DNA of 64,000 nt from Gemmatimonadota bacterium (lineage in GTDB: Bacteria; Gemmatimonadota; Gemmatimonadetes; Longimicrobiales; Gaopeijiaceae). Positions 42,556 through 51,944 of the stretch are shown piece by piece (positions within the stretch are counted from its first letter, which is position 1; each line of letters opens with the position of its first letter). The DNA lies in the NCBI GenBank assembly GCA_022822325.1, contig JAJEBW010000040.1, positions 26,098 through 90,097 of the forward strand, in the 5' to 3' direction. The position numbers and the translations under genes are program-made. The notes under the pieces were generated by a model that worked only from the letters and a program-made list of their open reading frames with translations, was not told the DNA's origin and ran no database searches.

Positions 42556-43818
42556 TCAGACCCAGGCGGCCGGATTCGCGGCGAAGCGATCGCGACAGCC
42601 GTCGCAGCAGAAGTGCACGGTGCGTTTGCCCAGGGTGAAGGAGGGCGACGATCCATCGGCGGGTACCGTCATGCCGCAGACCGGGTCCGTTGCTCGTCCC
42701 GGTGCGCCTGCGCGATGTGCCGCCACCCCGGCCCGGGACGATCGCGGCGCGTCGCCCGGCCTCCCCGCCCCACCCCGGCTCGGCTGCGGGTTCTGTCCGG
42801 CGGCGGTCGGCGCGGCCGCGGTTTCCGTGACGCAGCAGGATGTGGCGGCGGCGGGCATGGATTCGTCCCGCTGCGCCCGGGATCGTGGCGCTGCGCCCGC
42901 GTCGCCGTCGTCTTCGGTTGCGCAGCGGGGTGTGGCCGGATCGGATGCGACCCCGGTCTGGTGGTGCGCATCCCCGTCGGCCTTGCCCCGGCAGCAGGAT
43001 TTTGCCGCTACGGCTTCCCCCGCCTCTTTTTCGATCCCATCCCCCCCGGGGTATTGTTCACGGCTGCCTCCCTGATCCTGGCCCGCCACGATCTCCGCCA
43101 CGATCGAGACCGCCACCTCCTCCGGCGTCCCGGCACCGATATCGAGTCCCGCCGGCCCCCGGATTCGCGCGGCCTGGTCCTCCGCCACACCCATCTCGAC
43201 CACGATCCGCCGCAATTGGCGCATCCGTTTCGGCGACGCCACCACACCCAGGTAATCGGGTTTCGCGGCGGCGAGCCCGGCGAGCGCGGCCTCGTCGCCC
43301 CGGCCCATCGTCGCGACCACCGCCAGAAGCCGGTCTCCCGGCGCGCGCGCTTCCCACTCGGCCACCGGATCCACGGCTCTTTCATTCCCCCCGGGGGTCA
43401 GACGATCCACCTCGTAGCGCATGGCGCGGCCCAGCCGGACCAGCGCGTCGGCGATCGGGGAATCTCCGGCCACCACGAGGCGCGGGGGCGGCAACACCGG
43501 ATTGATGTGCACATCGACCTTCCCTTCGCTTCCGCAGGACATCGGGACCGCCACCACCCCGTCTCGTTCGCCGGTCGCTCCACCAAAGGCGAGCAGCCGC
43601 GGCCGCGCCTCGGCGAGGGCGTCGAGGGCGTGCCGGACGACCTCGGGCTGGGTGCAGCTTCCGCCGATCCAGCCGTGCAGTTCGCCATCGGCAGTGATGA
43701 CGGCGGTGTTGCCGGGCGTTGCCGAGCTGGGGCGCTCGCGGCGCACGACGGTGGCCAGCGCATAGGGGCGGCGGTCCTTCAGGAGCTGTGCCGCCGCGGC
43801 GAGGAGGGCGCTGTTCAT
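42556..43818 (-). CDS. XdhC/CoxI-family molybdenum hydroxylase maturation factor fused to a YHS domain
   Basis: The protein has 420 residues. ATG 43818 overlaps the upstream stop as ATGA. The N-terminal XdhC domain has YALATVVRRERPSSATPGNT and GGSCTQPEVV. The Rossmann part has LLAVVATMGRGDEAAL, DYLGVVASPKRM and GLDIGAGTPEEVAVSI. A ~90-residue Cys/Ala/Pro-rich linker follows, then a C-terminal YHS-type metal-binding domain: DPVCGMTV ... HFCCDGCRDRF. XdhC-type proteins bind molybdenum cofactor and help sulfurate it. The fused YHS domain could bring in a metal, perhaps copper for a CoxL-like enzyme (inference). The extra cysteine pairs in the linker (SCC) are unusual. Confidence 0.88.
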   Translation of the reverse strand: MNSALLAAAAQLLKDRRPYALATVVRRERPSSATPGNTAVITADGELHGWIGGSCTQPEVVRHALDALAEARPRLLAFGGATGERDGVVAVPMSCGSEGKVDVHINPVLPPPRLVVAGDSPIADALVRLGRAMRYEVDRLTPGGNERAVDPVAEWEARAPGDRLLAVVATMGRGDEAALAGLAAAKPDYLGVVASPKRMRQLRRIVVEMGVAEDQAARIRGPAGLDIGAGTPEEVAVSIVAEIVAGQDQGGSREQYPGGDGIEKEAGEAVAAKSCCRGKADGDAHHQTGVASDPATPRCATEDDGDAGAAPRSRAQRDESMPAAATSCCVTETAAAPTAAGQNPQPSRGGAGRPGDAPRSSRAGVAAHRAGAPGRATDPVCGMTVPADGSSPSFTLGKRTVHFCCDGCRDRFAANPAAWV

Positions 43819-44573
43819 TTCAGCGGGCCGATTCGGCGGGCCGTCCCAGGGGGGACACTCGGTCGGCCACTCCACGAGTCGCTCGACGGGTCGCCGGAAG
43901 GGTCGCGGTGGCGCACGGACGCTATGTGGGTTGGCGCGGCGGAGGCGGCGCGGACCGGATTCTCTGCAACGGCTGCGCCGGCGCGGCCAAGCTCCCGGCG
44001 CACCGCTTCGTAGTCCGCCGACCGGTCGAGATCGCGGATTGCGGATGGTGGCCAGGCAACCTCGACCGCGTCCTTGCGGTGGCGGCGCATGAGGCGGCGG
44101 CCGCAGCGGTGATCCACACTCGCGAGTTCGTCGAAAAGGCGCCGGTCGTAGAGGATCGGGGGCGCGGTCCCTTCGTCGCCGTAGCGCGAGACGACCAGCG
44201 CGGCCCCGGTCTCTCGGTGGCGGCGGGCGAGCGTTCGCAGCATGGCGGAGGTCACGAAGGGCATGTCGGCCAGCATGACGATCGCGGCGGCGGAGTCCGG
44301 CGGCAGCGCCAGGGCCCCGGCGCGCACCGAGCTGTGCTGTCCCATTTCGTGGTCGTGGTTGACAACGGTCCTGCACTTCAATCCCCCGAACTCGGCGGCC
44401 ACCGCCCCGTGGGCGCGACCCGTCACCACCACCACCGGTCCCAGCGCCGCCCCGCAGGCCGTGCGGACCGCGCGCCGCGCCACCGTCGCGCCCCCCAGCT
44501 CCAGCAGCATCTTGTTGCGGCCCATGCGCGTGGACGACCCGGCCGCGAGGACGATCGTGGCGACGGGGGTCAC
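43815..44573 (-). CDS. MocA/MobA-like molybdenum cofactor nucleotidyltransferase
   Basis: The protein has 252 residues. I choose GTG 44573, which overlaps the upstream stop as GTGA and starts just before the strand VATIVLAAGSSTRMGRNKML. This NTP-binding signature, then VVVTGRAHG and IVMLADMPFVT with the metal-binding Asp, fits MocA (CTP:molybdopterin cytidylyltransferase) or a close NTP transferase. MocA makes the cytosine dinucleotide form used by CoxL/XdhB-type enzymes. The last ~45 residues are low-complexity. Coupling on both sides (GTGA, ATGA) ties it to the P1-nuclease-like gene and XdhC. Confidence 0.87.
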   Translation of the reverse strand: MTPVATIVLAAGSSTRMGRNKMLLELGGATVARRAVRTACGAALGPVVVVTGRAHGAVAAEFGGLKCRTVVNHDHEMGQHSSVRAGALALPPDSAAAIVMLADMPFVTSAMLRTLARRHRETGAALVVSRYGDEGTAPPILYDRRLFDELASVDHRCGRRLMRRHRKDAVEVAWPPSAIRDLDRSADYEAVRRELGRAGAAVAENPVRAASAAPTHIASVRHRDPSGDPSSDSWSGRPSVPPGTARRIGPLK

Positions 44574-45658
44574 GGGCGGCGACCGCTTTCCGGCATCTCC
44601 CCGCTCTCCACCCAGGCCGACCACCAGAGGGTGGCGAGCATCTCGGCGCCCGAAGCCAGCCTGGACGCGGCAAAGCCGACCGCCCGGGGATGAGGGGGCT
44701 CGAATGGATCGAAGCCGACATCGCGGTCCAACAGGTACAGGGTCTCGACCTGGCGGAAGGAATCCATGATGTGCTCAAGGACGACGGCCCGCACAAAGCG
44801 GCCAACGGGGCGGAGCGGCTCGTCGGACATGCGGCGACTTACCTCGTCGTCGCTCACATGCACCCCGACAAACGCGCTCTCGAACCGCGCGTGAAACCCG
44901 CGGTCGGTGGTGTAGCCCTCGGGGTTCGGGGTGTCCCGGTCCCAGCCGTTGAAGTGAATGGTGGTGTGGTGGGGCTGGGAGGCGTCGGTCACATAGTGGC
45001 CCAGGATTCCCGCGTCGTTGACGATTCGCTCGGCGATCCAGCCGCGCCGTGCCGGGTCTTCCTCCGCCCGCCAGAGACGCCATTCAGTCACCAGGCGCTG
45101 GTAGATCTCGACGATCCGGAAGGGAAGGAATCCCACAGCCTGTTCGGGGCGTTCGATCCCGGCCGCGTAGAGCTGTCGCAGGAAGGCGTAGCGGTCAGGG
45201 GCGGCCAGCGCCGAGGCGGGCGCATTCTCCAGATCGATGTAGTGATCGTACTGGAAAGCCTGGTCCATCTCGCGGTGTTGGCGCTCGCGCCAGCGGTCGG
45301 GCTCGGGATTGAGGTAGACGAGCCGTTCCCCCGCATCGCGAAAGAAGGCGGGCATCTCGGGGGGCAGCACGCCAACCGCGGCCCGGGCGGCCATCCTGTG
45401 ACCGTCGGCTCCCCAGGGCGGGGTTGCATCATCCGAGGGCGCGGCGCGGGCTACCGGCGGAGCTTCGTCGTGCGCGCCCCGATCCTCGCCGGGAACGATC
45501 CGCTGACCGCCGGGCGTCGGCGCCAGTCCGGCGAAGGGCGGAAACAGCAGAGCCGCGAGGGCGAGACACTTCGGCCCGACCCGATCCGGGCTTCGACCAC
45601 CTGCGGCTGCGCGCACCGGATCCGTCCCGCGAATTCCCCGAAGCCGGAATCTCGTCAT
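44570..45658 (-). CDS. Exported S1/P1-nuclease/phospholipase C-fold zinc protein
   Basis: The protein has 362 residues from ATG 45658. A basic N-terminus and a hydrophobic segment (KCLALAALLFPPFAGLA) form the signal. The mature domain begins with W-GADGHRMAARAAV, as expected for P1 nuclease/PLC proteins whose N-terminal Trp ligates zinc. It continues with HYIDLENAP and LGHYVTDASQPHHTTIHFNG, the second set of zinc ligands. The fold binds three zinc ions and cleaves nucleic acid or phospholipids. It may supply phosphate or simply precede the cofactor genes by chance; the GTGA overlap with the MocA-like gene is suggestive only of co-expression. Confidence 0.8.
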   Translation of the reverse strand: MTRFRLRGIRGTDPVRAAAGGRSPDRVGPKCLALAALLFPPFAGLAPTPGGQRIVPGEDRGAHDEAPPVARAAPSDDATPPWGADGHRMAARAAVGVLPPEMPAFFRDAGERLVYLNPEPDRWRERQHREMDQAFQYDHYIDLENAPASALAAPDRYAFLRQLYAAGIERPEQAVGFLPFRIVEIYQRLVTEWRLWRAEEDPARRGWIAERIVNDAGILGHYVTDASQPHHTTIHFNGWDRDTPNPEGYTTDRGFHARFESAFVGVHVSDDEVSRRMSDEPLRPVGRFVRAVVLEHIMDSFRQVETLYLLDRDVGFDPFEPPHPRAVGFAASRLASGAEMLATLWWSAWVESGEMPESGRRP

Positions 45659-45705
45659 CGCCGTTCCCCCTCGCAGTTTCCGCTCCGCCCTGGGCTGCGC
45701 CCCAT

Positions 45706-46482
45706 TCACTCCTCCCGCGCAATCACGTGGGGCGACCGTTGCACCGTCGGCATCACCACCATGTGCAAAACATTGACATGCGGCGGGGTGTTCACCACAT
45801 AGCAGACCGCGTCGGCCACATCTTCGGCCAGGAGCGATTCCACCCCCTGGTACACGGTGCGCGCGCGGTCGTCGTCGCCGCGGAAGCGAACCAGCGAGAA
45901 CTCGGTCTCGACCAGCCCGGGATCGACGCTGGACATGCGCACCTTCGTCCCCACCAGATCGAGGTTGGCCGCCTGCGTAAGGGCCTTGACGGCGTACTTG
46001 GTGGCACAATAGACGTTGCCCTTCGGGTAGACCAGGTGGCCGGCGATGCTCCCGATATTGACCACATGGCCGCGGTCGCGCGCGATCATGCCGGGGAGCA
46101 GGGCGCGGGTCATGTTGAGGACGCCCTTGACGTTCGTGTCGATCATCTCGTCCCAGTCCTCGTGGCGCCCCTCCTGCACGGTGTCGAGGCCGCGCGCGAG
46201 CCCCGCATTGTTGACCAGGATGTCGACTGCGGTCCCCGCGGCCTCCAGCTCATCCGCAAAGTCCGCCACCGCCGCCCGGTCGCGCACATCGAAGACACGG
46301 ACCAGCGGCTCCGGCGCCCCCTCGGTCTCCGCGATCTCGGCCGCCAGCCGCTCCAGTCTCTCGCGGCGGCGCGCATTCAGCACCACCCGGACGCCGCGCC
46401 CGGCCAGCGCCCGTGCACATGCCTCGCCGATCCCCGCGGTGGCTCCGGTGACGACGGCGGTTCTGCCCCTGACTCGATTCAT
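45706..46482 (-). CDS. Short-chain dehydrogenase, YdfG/3-hydroxy acid dehydrogenase type
   Basis: The protein has 258 residues, the normal length for a classical SDR. The cofactor motif is VVTGATAGIGEACARALAGR. Next comes LNARRRERLERL, where the Arg after beta-2 favours NADP. NNAGLA, a Ser near IGSIAG and the catalytic YCATK follow. The MIDTNVKGVLNMTRALLPGM and TVRMSSVDPGLVETEF segments resemble YdfG-like enzymes that oxidise L-serine or 3-hydroxy acids. Its start overlaps the stop of the CarboxypepD_reg gene (ATGA), so the two are coupled. The precise substrate is unclear. Confidence 0.9.
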   Translation of the reverse strand: MNRVRGRTAVVTGATAGIGEACARALAGRGVRVVLNARRRERLERLAAEIAETEGAPEPLVRVFDVRDRAAVADFADELEAAGTAVDILVNNAGLARGLDTVQEGRHEDWDEMIDTNVKGVLNMTRALLPGMIARDRGHVVNIGSIAGHLVYPKGNVYCATKYAVKALTQAANLDLVGTKVRMSSVDPGLVETEFSLVRFRGDDDRARTVYQGVESLLAEDVADAVCYVVNTPPHVNVLHMVVMPTVQRSPHVIAREE

Positions 46483-48428
46483 CGCGGCGAAATCTCCTCT
46501 TTCCCGGCGGACCGGACCCGCGCTCGTTCCCCCTCGGCAAACCCGCCCTCCCCCTCGGCGAACCGAACGCCCACCCGCTCAACCAACCGAACCCTGCCGC
46601 CGGCCGCCTCCCGAAGACGCAGCGGAATCGTCGCGACAACCGACCTCCGCCCCACCGGCACGAACACCGTGCGGGTCGCCGGCGCGCTGCCCCCGTCGGT
46701 CGCCCGCACCGCAAAGCGCAGACGCGAACCCTGCGGAACGTCGCAGAGGAGAACGAGACCGCGCCCGTCGCTGACCGTGGACGCCCGGGTGTAGTGGCCC
46801 TCGCGCGCAATCGACCATGTGGCAAGCGGTCCGCCACCCGGACGCAGCGGCGCGGCAATCGCCCCCGGCGCGAACCCCGTCGCGGCAGGCCACGAAACCC
46901 CGACCCGCGCCTGAGCCGCATCCTCGCCACCGCCCGCCACCACGCGAGCCAGCACGGCCGCCGTCCCCTCGGGCCGGGGCGCTCCCCCGCAGGAGTGCTC
47001 CAGAAGATCGTCCATGGAGGGAAGCCGCAACTGCGCATAGCCCACCTCGCCCGTCCGCGCCCCCGCCTCCGTCGCCGGAACCGCGATCCCCCAGCGCCGG
47101 GCCCGCGGCGAAACCACGCGCAGCCGGTGAATCCCCTGGGCCAGATCGCTGAAGACGAAGGAACCGTCCGGAACGGTCACCGCCACCCGCCGGTTCGCAA
47201 TCATCTCCACCACCACCTCGGGATCGGGCGGCGCCGTCCCCACCGAATCGGTCACCACCCCGAAGAGGCTCGCCACCCGCGAATCCAGCACGCGTCTGCC
47301 GAATGCGTCGCGGATGATGTGGGTGATCCCTCCCTCCTCGCGGTAGCCCGTTCGCCGCACGCGCCCGCGCTCCGCCGCTTCCAGCATCGGCATCCGAATC
47401 CACCACTGCCGCACAATCCAGGCCCCATCGGGCATCCGCGCAAAGTACACCTCGCCCCCCGGCTCCCCGATCTCGCGCGAACGGAGCAGATTCACATACT
47501 GGTAGGAGACGCCCCGCAGCTCGGCGGTCTCGGCGTCGAGCCAGAGAACCCCCGCGATGTCCGGCACGAAGCGTCCGGCGACCGGCTCGAAGGTCAGCCC
47601 GATCTGCCCGTCCTCGCCCTCGGTCAGCCCCAGGCAGTGCGTGTCCAGGAAGGGATCCGAGAGCATGGCCCCCGCGTCGGGCGCGTAATAGGTTGTCGCC
47701 GAATCGCCCTCGGCCTGCACGAAGCCGCGCCGCGCCAGAGTCTCGATCGGCAGCGACACGAAAGCCCCCGGACGATCGCTGGAGAGCTGCGAAATGTCCG
47801 AAATCACCTCTTCGGCGTCGCGGTCCAACTCGCGGGTAAATCGCAGCAGATCATACCGATAGAGCCCGGCTTCGCGCGTGAAGGCCTCCGCCGCGAGCGC
47901 CTTCCGCACCTCTTCCCAGACCTGCGCCGTGGCCCGCCCCTCCTCGGGACGAACCTCGCATCGCTGCCCCGCCGCCACATCGATCCCCGTCAGCGCGACC
48001 GGCTCCACCGGAACGGGAATCGTCATGGGATCGCCGACGTGGGCGGCAGGCTCGAAGGGCGGCGTCGTGAGGGTGCGGTAGCCGATCCGCTCCACCGTGA
48101 TGGTGTGGGGGCCGGTCTCGCGCGCCACGAGCTCGAAGCGCCCCGCCGCGTCGGTGAGCATCCGGTCGGTGCGTTCGCCGGAAGGCCCGACGAGGATCGC
48201 CATCGCCCCCGCGATCGGCAGGCCGGACCCGGACTCTACCACGATGCCGATCAGCGGTTGGCGGGGAGCGGGGTCCTGGGGGGCGGGCGCCGGAGCCGCG
48301 CGGGTAGCCGTGCGCAAAGCCGGAGCCGCAATGGAGGCCGTGTGCGCCGAGGCGGTGGCCGGGTGGGGGGCGGGGAACGCGGCCAGGAGGACGGCGAGCG
48401 GGACAGCGGAAAAACGAGCGATTCGCAT
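46479..48428 (-). CDS. Exported carboxypeptidase-regulatory-like domain protein
   Basis: The protein has 649 residues. A signal peptide (about residues 1-27) is followed by a CarboxypepD_reg/TTR-like domain (about 57-130; PLIGIVVESGSGLPIAGAMA, VERIGYRTL). The large middle region (about 165-400) has no name but contains GVLWLDAETAELRGVSYQYV, a pattern I associate with this phylum's exported proteins. Further Ig-like strands at 405-460 and 600-625 end in a charged tail. It is probably an envelope protein, perhaps an accessory to TonB-type systems; no plug or barrel is present. A copy of the ~61-bp repeat lies 86 bp upstream. Confidence 0.78.
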   Translation of the reverse strand: MRIARFSAVPLAVLLAAFPAPHPATASAHTASIAAPALRTATRAAPAPAPQDPAPRQPLIGIVVESGSGLPIAGAMAILVGPSGERTDRMLTDAAGRFELVARETGPHTITVERIGYRTLTTPPFEPAAHVGDPMTIPVPVEPVALTGIDVAAGQRCEVRPEEGRATAQVWEEVRKALAAEAFTREAGLYRYDLLRFTRELDRDAEEVISDISQLSSDRPGAFVSLPIETLARRGFVQAEGDSATTYYAPDAGAMLSDPFLDTHCLGLTEGEDGQIGLTFEPVAGRFVPDIAGVLWLDAETAELRGVSYQYVNLLRSREIGEPGGEVYFARMPDGAWIVRQWWIRMPMLEAAERGRVRRTGYREEGGITHIIRDAFGRRVLDSRVASLFGVVTDSVGTAPPDPEVVVEMIANRRVAVTVPDGSFVFSDLAQGIHRLRVVSPRARRWGIAVPATEAGARTGEVGYAQLRLPSMDDLLEHSCGGAPRPEGTAAVLARVVAGGGEDAAQARVGVSWPAATGFAPGAIAAPLRPGGGPLATWSIAREGHYTRASTVSDGRGLVLLCDVPQGSRLRFAVRATDGGSAPATRTVFVPVGRRSVVATIPLRLREAAGGRVRLVERVGVRFAEGEGGFAEGERARVRSAGKEEISPR

Positions 48429-48513
48429 GGAGGAATGATCCCGTTCCGGGCGCGGGTGGGCAAGGGCTCGCCAGGGGACAACCCTTCCCCGTGAGAGTGG
48501 ATGGAGGGGCGGA

Positions 48514-48574
48514 GGGGTTGCGCGCGCACCCGCCAGTTGCGGCCGCCGCCCGGGCCGGCCCGCGCAGGGGCCGG
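48514..48574. repeat. Dispersed GC-rich repeat, copy 2
   Basis: This has the same two cores as the copies at 2837 and 55690, with a 10-bp variable middle (CGCCAGTT...). It lies 86 bp upstream of the minus-strand gene starting at 48428. The remainder of the 313-bp gap (48429-48741) shows no gene. Confidence 0.8.
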
Positions 48575-48741
48575 AAGAGCGTCCCGGCGCGGTTGCGGGT
48601 TGGAGCCGCTGGCGGGCGCGGGGCGGTCACGGCAAGTCGACCGGCCATCGCGGTCCCGCGGCTCGGAGCGCCTTGCGCGATCCTGGCGGCGTCAAGGGGG
48701 ACGGCGGCGAGCACGCGCCACCGAGGATGGGGGCCAGTCGG

Positions 48742-51273
48742 CTACCCCTTCATTCTGCGGCCGGAGGGGTCGAAGAGTCCGCGCCCGACCGCCGCCACCG
48801 TCACCGGGAAGTTCTCGTTCATGTAGTTCACCCGCAGCCGTGCGCCGACCTGTGCGCGCTCCGGCGGCAGCCAGGCCATCAGCAGGTACTTCCCCACCGA
48901 TGGCCCCATCCCGGCCGAGGTCACCCGCGATTCCCTCCCCAGCGCGTCCACGATGCGGTCGCCCTCGGCGGTCAGGATCGGCTCGTTGCCGCCCGTCGGG
49001 AAGCGCGCAATGCCGGACGCGCTCCTGTGATCGTCCATGGCAAGGGTGCATATCTTCGCCGCCGGTCCCCGCTCGCGGGCCTGCAGGTACGCCGCCTTCC
49101 CGATGAAGTCCGCCCGCTTCACGCTGCGCCGCGCCAGCCCCGCTTCGACCGGCGAGTACTCCGATGTGAGCTCGGCGCCCATGAGCAGGTAGCCCTTCTC
49201 CATGCGCGCGGTCGTGCCGTAGACGCCGATCCCCACCGGCCGCGCGTCGAACTCCCGGCCCGCGCCCCAAATCGCGTCCCACAGCGCAAGGCCGTGCTCG
49301 GTGTGCGCGTAGATCTCCCAGCCGCTCTCGCCCACATAGGAGATGCGCAGCATGGTGGCCGGGATCCCGTTGATCAGGGCATGGCGAAGGGTGCCGTACG
49401 GGAAATCCGCCTGGCTCAGTCCGCGGTTCGCCACCTTCGACGCCAGCGCTTCCGCGTCCGGCCCCCACACCCCCAGCGTGGTCATCGCCGACGACCGGTC
49501 CTCGAACTGCACCGAGCCGTCGGCGGGCAGGTGCTTGCGGAACCAGAAGGCGTCGCGGACGCCGTCGAACACCCCGGTGACGATGCGGAACCGGTCGTCG
49601 GCCAGCCGCTGGATGGTCAGGTCGGCGCGGAACCCGCCGTCGGGCGTAAGCAAAGGCGTGTAGATCGAGCTTCCGATCGGACGGTCGCAGGGGTTGACCG
49701 TCATCCGCTCCAGGTACATAAGCGCGCCCGGCCCGGAAACCTCGAAGATCTGGAAGGCGCCCAGATCCACCACCCCGACCCTCTTGCGCAGGTGCAGGTG
49801 CTCCGCGTTGATGATCGGCGACCACCAGCGGCGGTCCCACTCGTGCGGGCGGTCCGGGACGTTGTAGCGCGCCACCAGATCCTCGTTGGAGGCGTACCAC
49901 TGCGGACGTTCCCATCCCCGCGCCTCGAAGTACTCGGCCCCCAGCGCCTCCATCCGGGGGTGGAAGGGCGACCGGTTGACGCCGCGCGCGGATTCCCACT
50001 GTTCGCGCGGATGCACGATCCCGTAGGTCTTGCGGAAGTGCTCGCGGCAGCGCATGCGGACGTGACGGCCGGTGCGCTCATGGGGCTGGAAGCGGGTGAC
50101 GTCCGATTCGTGCGGATCGAGGAAACGCGGGTAGCCGTGGGTCATCCACTCGGCAACGAGGCGCGCCGACCCGGGGCCCTCGCGCACCCACACCGCCGCC
50201 GCCGACCAGAGGTTCGCCACCTCGGCGGTCTCGCCAAGTAGCTGCTGCGTGTCCGGCGTGAGCGAGAGCAGGCCGTTGATGGCGTACTGCATCTCCGTGC
50301 CGGCCAGGAGTTCGCCCATGATCTCGCGCGCGTGCGCGAGTTGCGGGGCGAAGTCGCCGGGGGTGAAGGGCAGCTCGGTGGGGGAACGCTCCGCGTCGGC
50401 GATGGAGGGAATCTCTTCCGGCCGTAGCACAATGGGACGGTGCGCGTAGGACCCCACCTCCATCGCTCCGTGGCTCTGGCGCTCGTACATGAAGGAATCC
50501 ATGTCGCGCACGATCGGGTAGCCGATCTCGTTGCCGGTCGCCAGCAAAAGCTCGACCGGGCCGAAGTCGGCCATCTGGTGCACCGCCGGAGTGAGCGGGA
50601 TGGTGGCGCCGGCCATCGCGGCGATGCGCGGGCTCCAGACGCCGCAGGCGATGACCGCGTGATCCACCTCGATGGCGCCCCGGGTTGTGGCCACTGCTCG
50701 GATGCGCGGGCGGCCAAAGGGCACCGGCTCCACCTCGATTCCCGTGACCTCGGTCTCGTCGAGCACGGTGAGCACGCCCCTGGCCAGCGCCCGTTCGCGC
50801 ATGATCGTGCCCGCCTTCACCGAATCGACGACCGACACGCTCGGGGTATGGAAGCCGCCCAGGATCACCTCCGGATTGACGAACGGCGCCCTGGCGACGA
50901 CACCCGCCGGCGTCAGCAGCTCGCTGTCGATCCCCCAGACGCGCGCCGAGGTCATGCGCCGCCGCAGCTCCTCCATGCGCGCCTCGGTGCGGGCAACCTC
51001 GATTCCGCCACAGGTCGTGTTCACGCCGAGCGCTTCGTACTGGCGCTGGCTTTCGAGGGTGATCAGCGCAATCTCGCGCCCATGGTCGGTGGGGAAGATG
51101 AAGTTCGACGCGTGGCCCGTGGAGCCGCCGGGGTTGGGGAGCGGGCCCTTCTCGATCAGCACCAGCTCGTCCCAGCCGAGCTGCGCCAGGTGCTCCACCA
51201 GGCAGTTGCCGACGATGCCGGCGCCGATGACCGCGACCCTGGCTCGGGGCGGGGCGGCGCGTGGTTCGCTCAT
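48742..51273 (-). CDS. Dimethylglycine/sarcosine dehydrogenase-type flavoprotein (DAO + GcvT)
   Basis: The protein has 843 residues. Residues 13-40 form the FAD-binding dinucleotide fold (VAVIGAGIVGNCLVEHLAQL). The GSTGHAS motif carries His54 where the covalent flavin His of DMGDH/SARDH is found (usual GSTWHA, Trp replaced by Gly). The DAO domain runs to about 390, an FAO_M-type linker to about 450, and GcvT plus its C-terminal barrel fill the rest (VGVVDLGAFQIFEVSGPGAL; YVGESGWEIYAHTEH). Such enzymes oxidise N-methyl groups and pass C1 to folate. It is 9 bp downstream of the HD oxygenase, so probably co-expressed with it. The substrate may be dimethylglycine, sarcosine or another methylamine. 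Confidence 0.88.
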   Translation of the reverse strand: MSEPRAAPPRARVAVIGAGIVGNCLVEHLAQLGWDELVLIEKGPLPNPGGSTGHASNFIFPTDHGREIALITLESQRQYEALGVNTTCGGIEVARTEARMEELRRRMTSARVWGIDSELLTPAGVVARAPFVNPEVILGGFHTPSVSVVDSVKAGTIMRERALARGVLTVLDETEVTGIEVEPVPFGRPRIRAVATTRGAIEVDHAVIACGVWSPRIAAMAGATIPLTPAVHQMADFGPVELLLATGNEIGYPIVRDMDSFMYERQSHGAMEVGSYAHRPIVLRPEEIPSIADAERSPTELPFTPGDFAPQLAHAREIMGELLAGTEMQYAINGLLSLTPDTQQLLGETAEVANLWSAAAVWVREGPGSARLVAEWMTHGYPRFLDPHESDVTRFQPHERTGRHVRMRCREHFRKTYGIVHPREQWESARGVNRSPFHPRMEALGAEYFEARGWERPQWYASNEDLVARYNVPDRPHEWDRRWWSPIINAEHLHLRKRVGVVDLGAFQIFEVSGPGALMYLERMTVNPCDRPIGSSIYTPLLTPDGGFRADLTIQRLADDRFRIVTGVFDGVRDAFWFRKHLPADGSVQFEDRSSAMTTLGVWGPDAEALASKVANRGLSQADFPYGTLRHALINGIPATMLRISYVGESGWEIYAHTEHGLALWDAIWGAGREFDARPVGIGVYGTTARMEKGYLLMGAELTSEYSPVEAGLARRSVKRADFIGKAAYLQARERGPAAKICTLAMDDHRSASGIARFPTGGNEPILTAEGDRIVDALGRESRVTSAGMGPSVGKYLLMAWLPPERAQVGARLRVNYMNENFPVTVAAVGRGLFDPSGRRMKG

Positions 51274-51282
51274 GACGATCGC

Positions 51283-51882
51283 CTACCCATTCTTCCTCGG
51301 CGCAAGACTGAAGGGCTCGCGCGCGAAGATCCGGCGCACCATCGGTTCGAAGAACTCCAGCGGCAGCGAATCGTAGTCGGGATCGAAGGCGCACTGGTCC
51401 CAGCGGTGACAGAAGTCCACGGCGTCCTGGTACCAGGGATGGTCGCGGAAACGGTCGCGCGCGTTGCGGTCGCCGCCCACATGGTGGCCATAGTAGTAGT
51501 ACTGGAAGAGGCCGTGGTGCCGGACAATCCACCAGGTCCGTTCGGTGACGAAGGGGCGCAGGAGGAGCGCGGCCAGTTCGCCGTGGCTGTGCGGAGCCAG
51601 GAGGTCGTCGATATCGTGCAGGAGCGCCGCAACCACCAGCTCCTCCTCGGCGTCGTCGCGCCAGGCGCGGGTCGCGGTCTGCAGCGAATGCTCGAGCCGG
51701 TCGACCTGGTAGCCGGAGAGCGAACCGGACAACTCGCGGAGGTGCGCCAGAACCCGGTCGGCGGTTCCGGCAACGAACTCTTCCTCCAGGCGATCGAGCA
51801 GTTCGTAGTCCTCCCGGGTGCCGTCGGCCATGCGGGTGAAGCTCACGGTGGGGTGGTCTGGTCCTGTCGCTGTTTCCTTCAT
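51283..51882 (-). CDS. HD-domain mixed-valent diiron oxygenase-like protein (TmpB/PhnZ type)
   Basis: The protein has 199 residues from ATG 51882; GTG 51888 is possible. Metal ligands fit the MIOX/PhnZ branch of HD proteins: H65 (DRLEHSLQTA), H89-D90 (ALLHDID), H122/H123 (VRHHG), H133/H134 (GHH) and D168 (FDPDYD). The N-terminal MADGTREDYELL contains a Tyr like the one that guards iron in PhnZ. TmpB cleaves the C-P bond of hydroxylated trimethylaminoethylphosphonate, giving glycine betaine and phosphate, and is encoded with TmpA, a GBBH-like oxygenase. Here such an oxygenase lies divergent, 179 bp away. The DMGDH-type gene follows 9 bp downstream. Substrate not proven. Confidence 0.8.
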   Translation of the reverse strand: MKETATGPDHPTVSFTRMADGTREDYELLDRLEEEFVAGTADRVLAHLRELSGSLSGYQVDRLEHSLQTATRAWRDDAEEELVVAALLHDIDDLLAPHSHGELAALLLRPFVTERTWWIVRHHGLFQYYYYGHHVGGDRNARDRFRDHPWYQDAVDFCHRWDQCAFDPDYDSLPLEFFEPMVRRIFAREPFSLAPRKNG

Positions 51883-51916
51883 CTGCACCGCTCTCCGAAG
51901 TCCGTGCCCATCGCTT

Positions 51917-51944
51917 CTCGAATCCCGTCACTCGAATCCCGTCA
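51917..51944. promoter_or_regulatory. Perfect 14-bp tandem repeat and TTGACA in the divergent promoter region
   Basis: CTCGAATCCCGTCA occurs twice back to back (51917-51930, 51931-51944). TTGACA follows at 51953-51958 on the plus strand; a matching -10 is weak. The region separates the TmpB-like and TmpA-like genes, so a shared operator is plausible. Confidence 0.5.
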
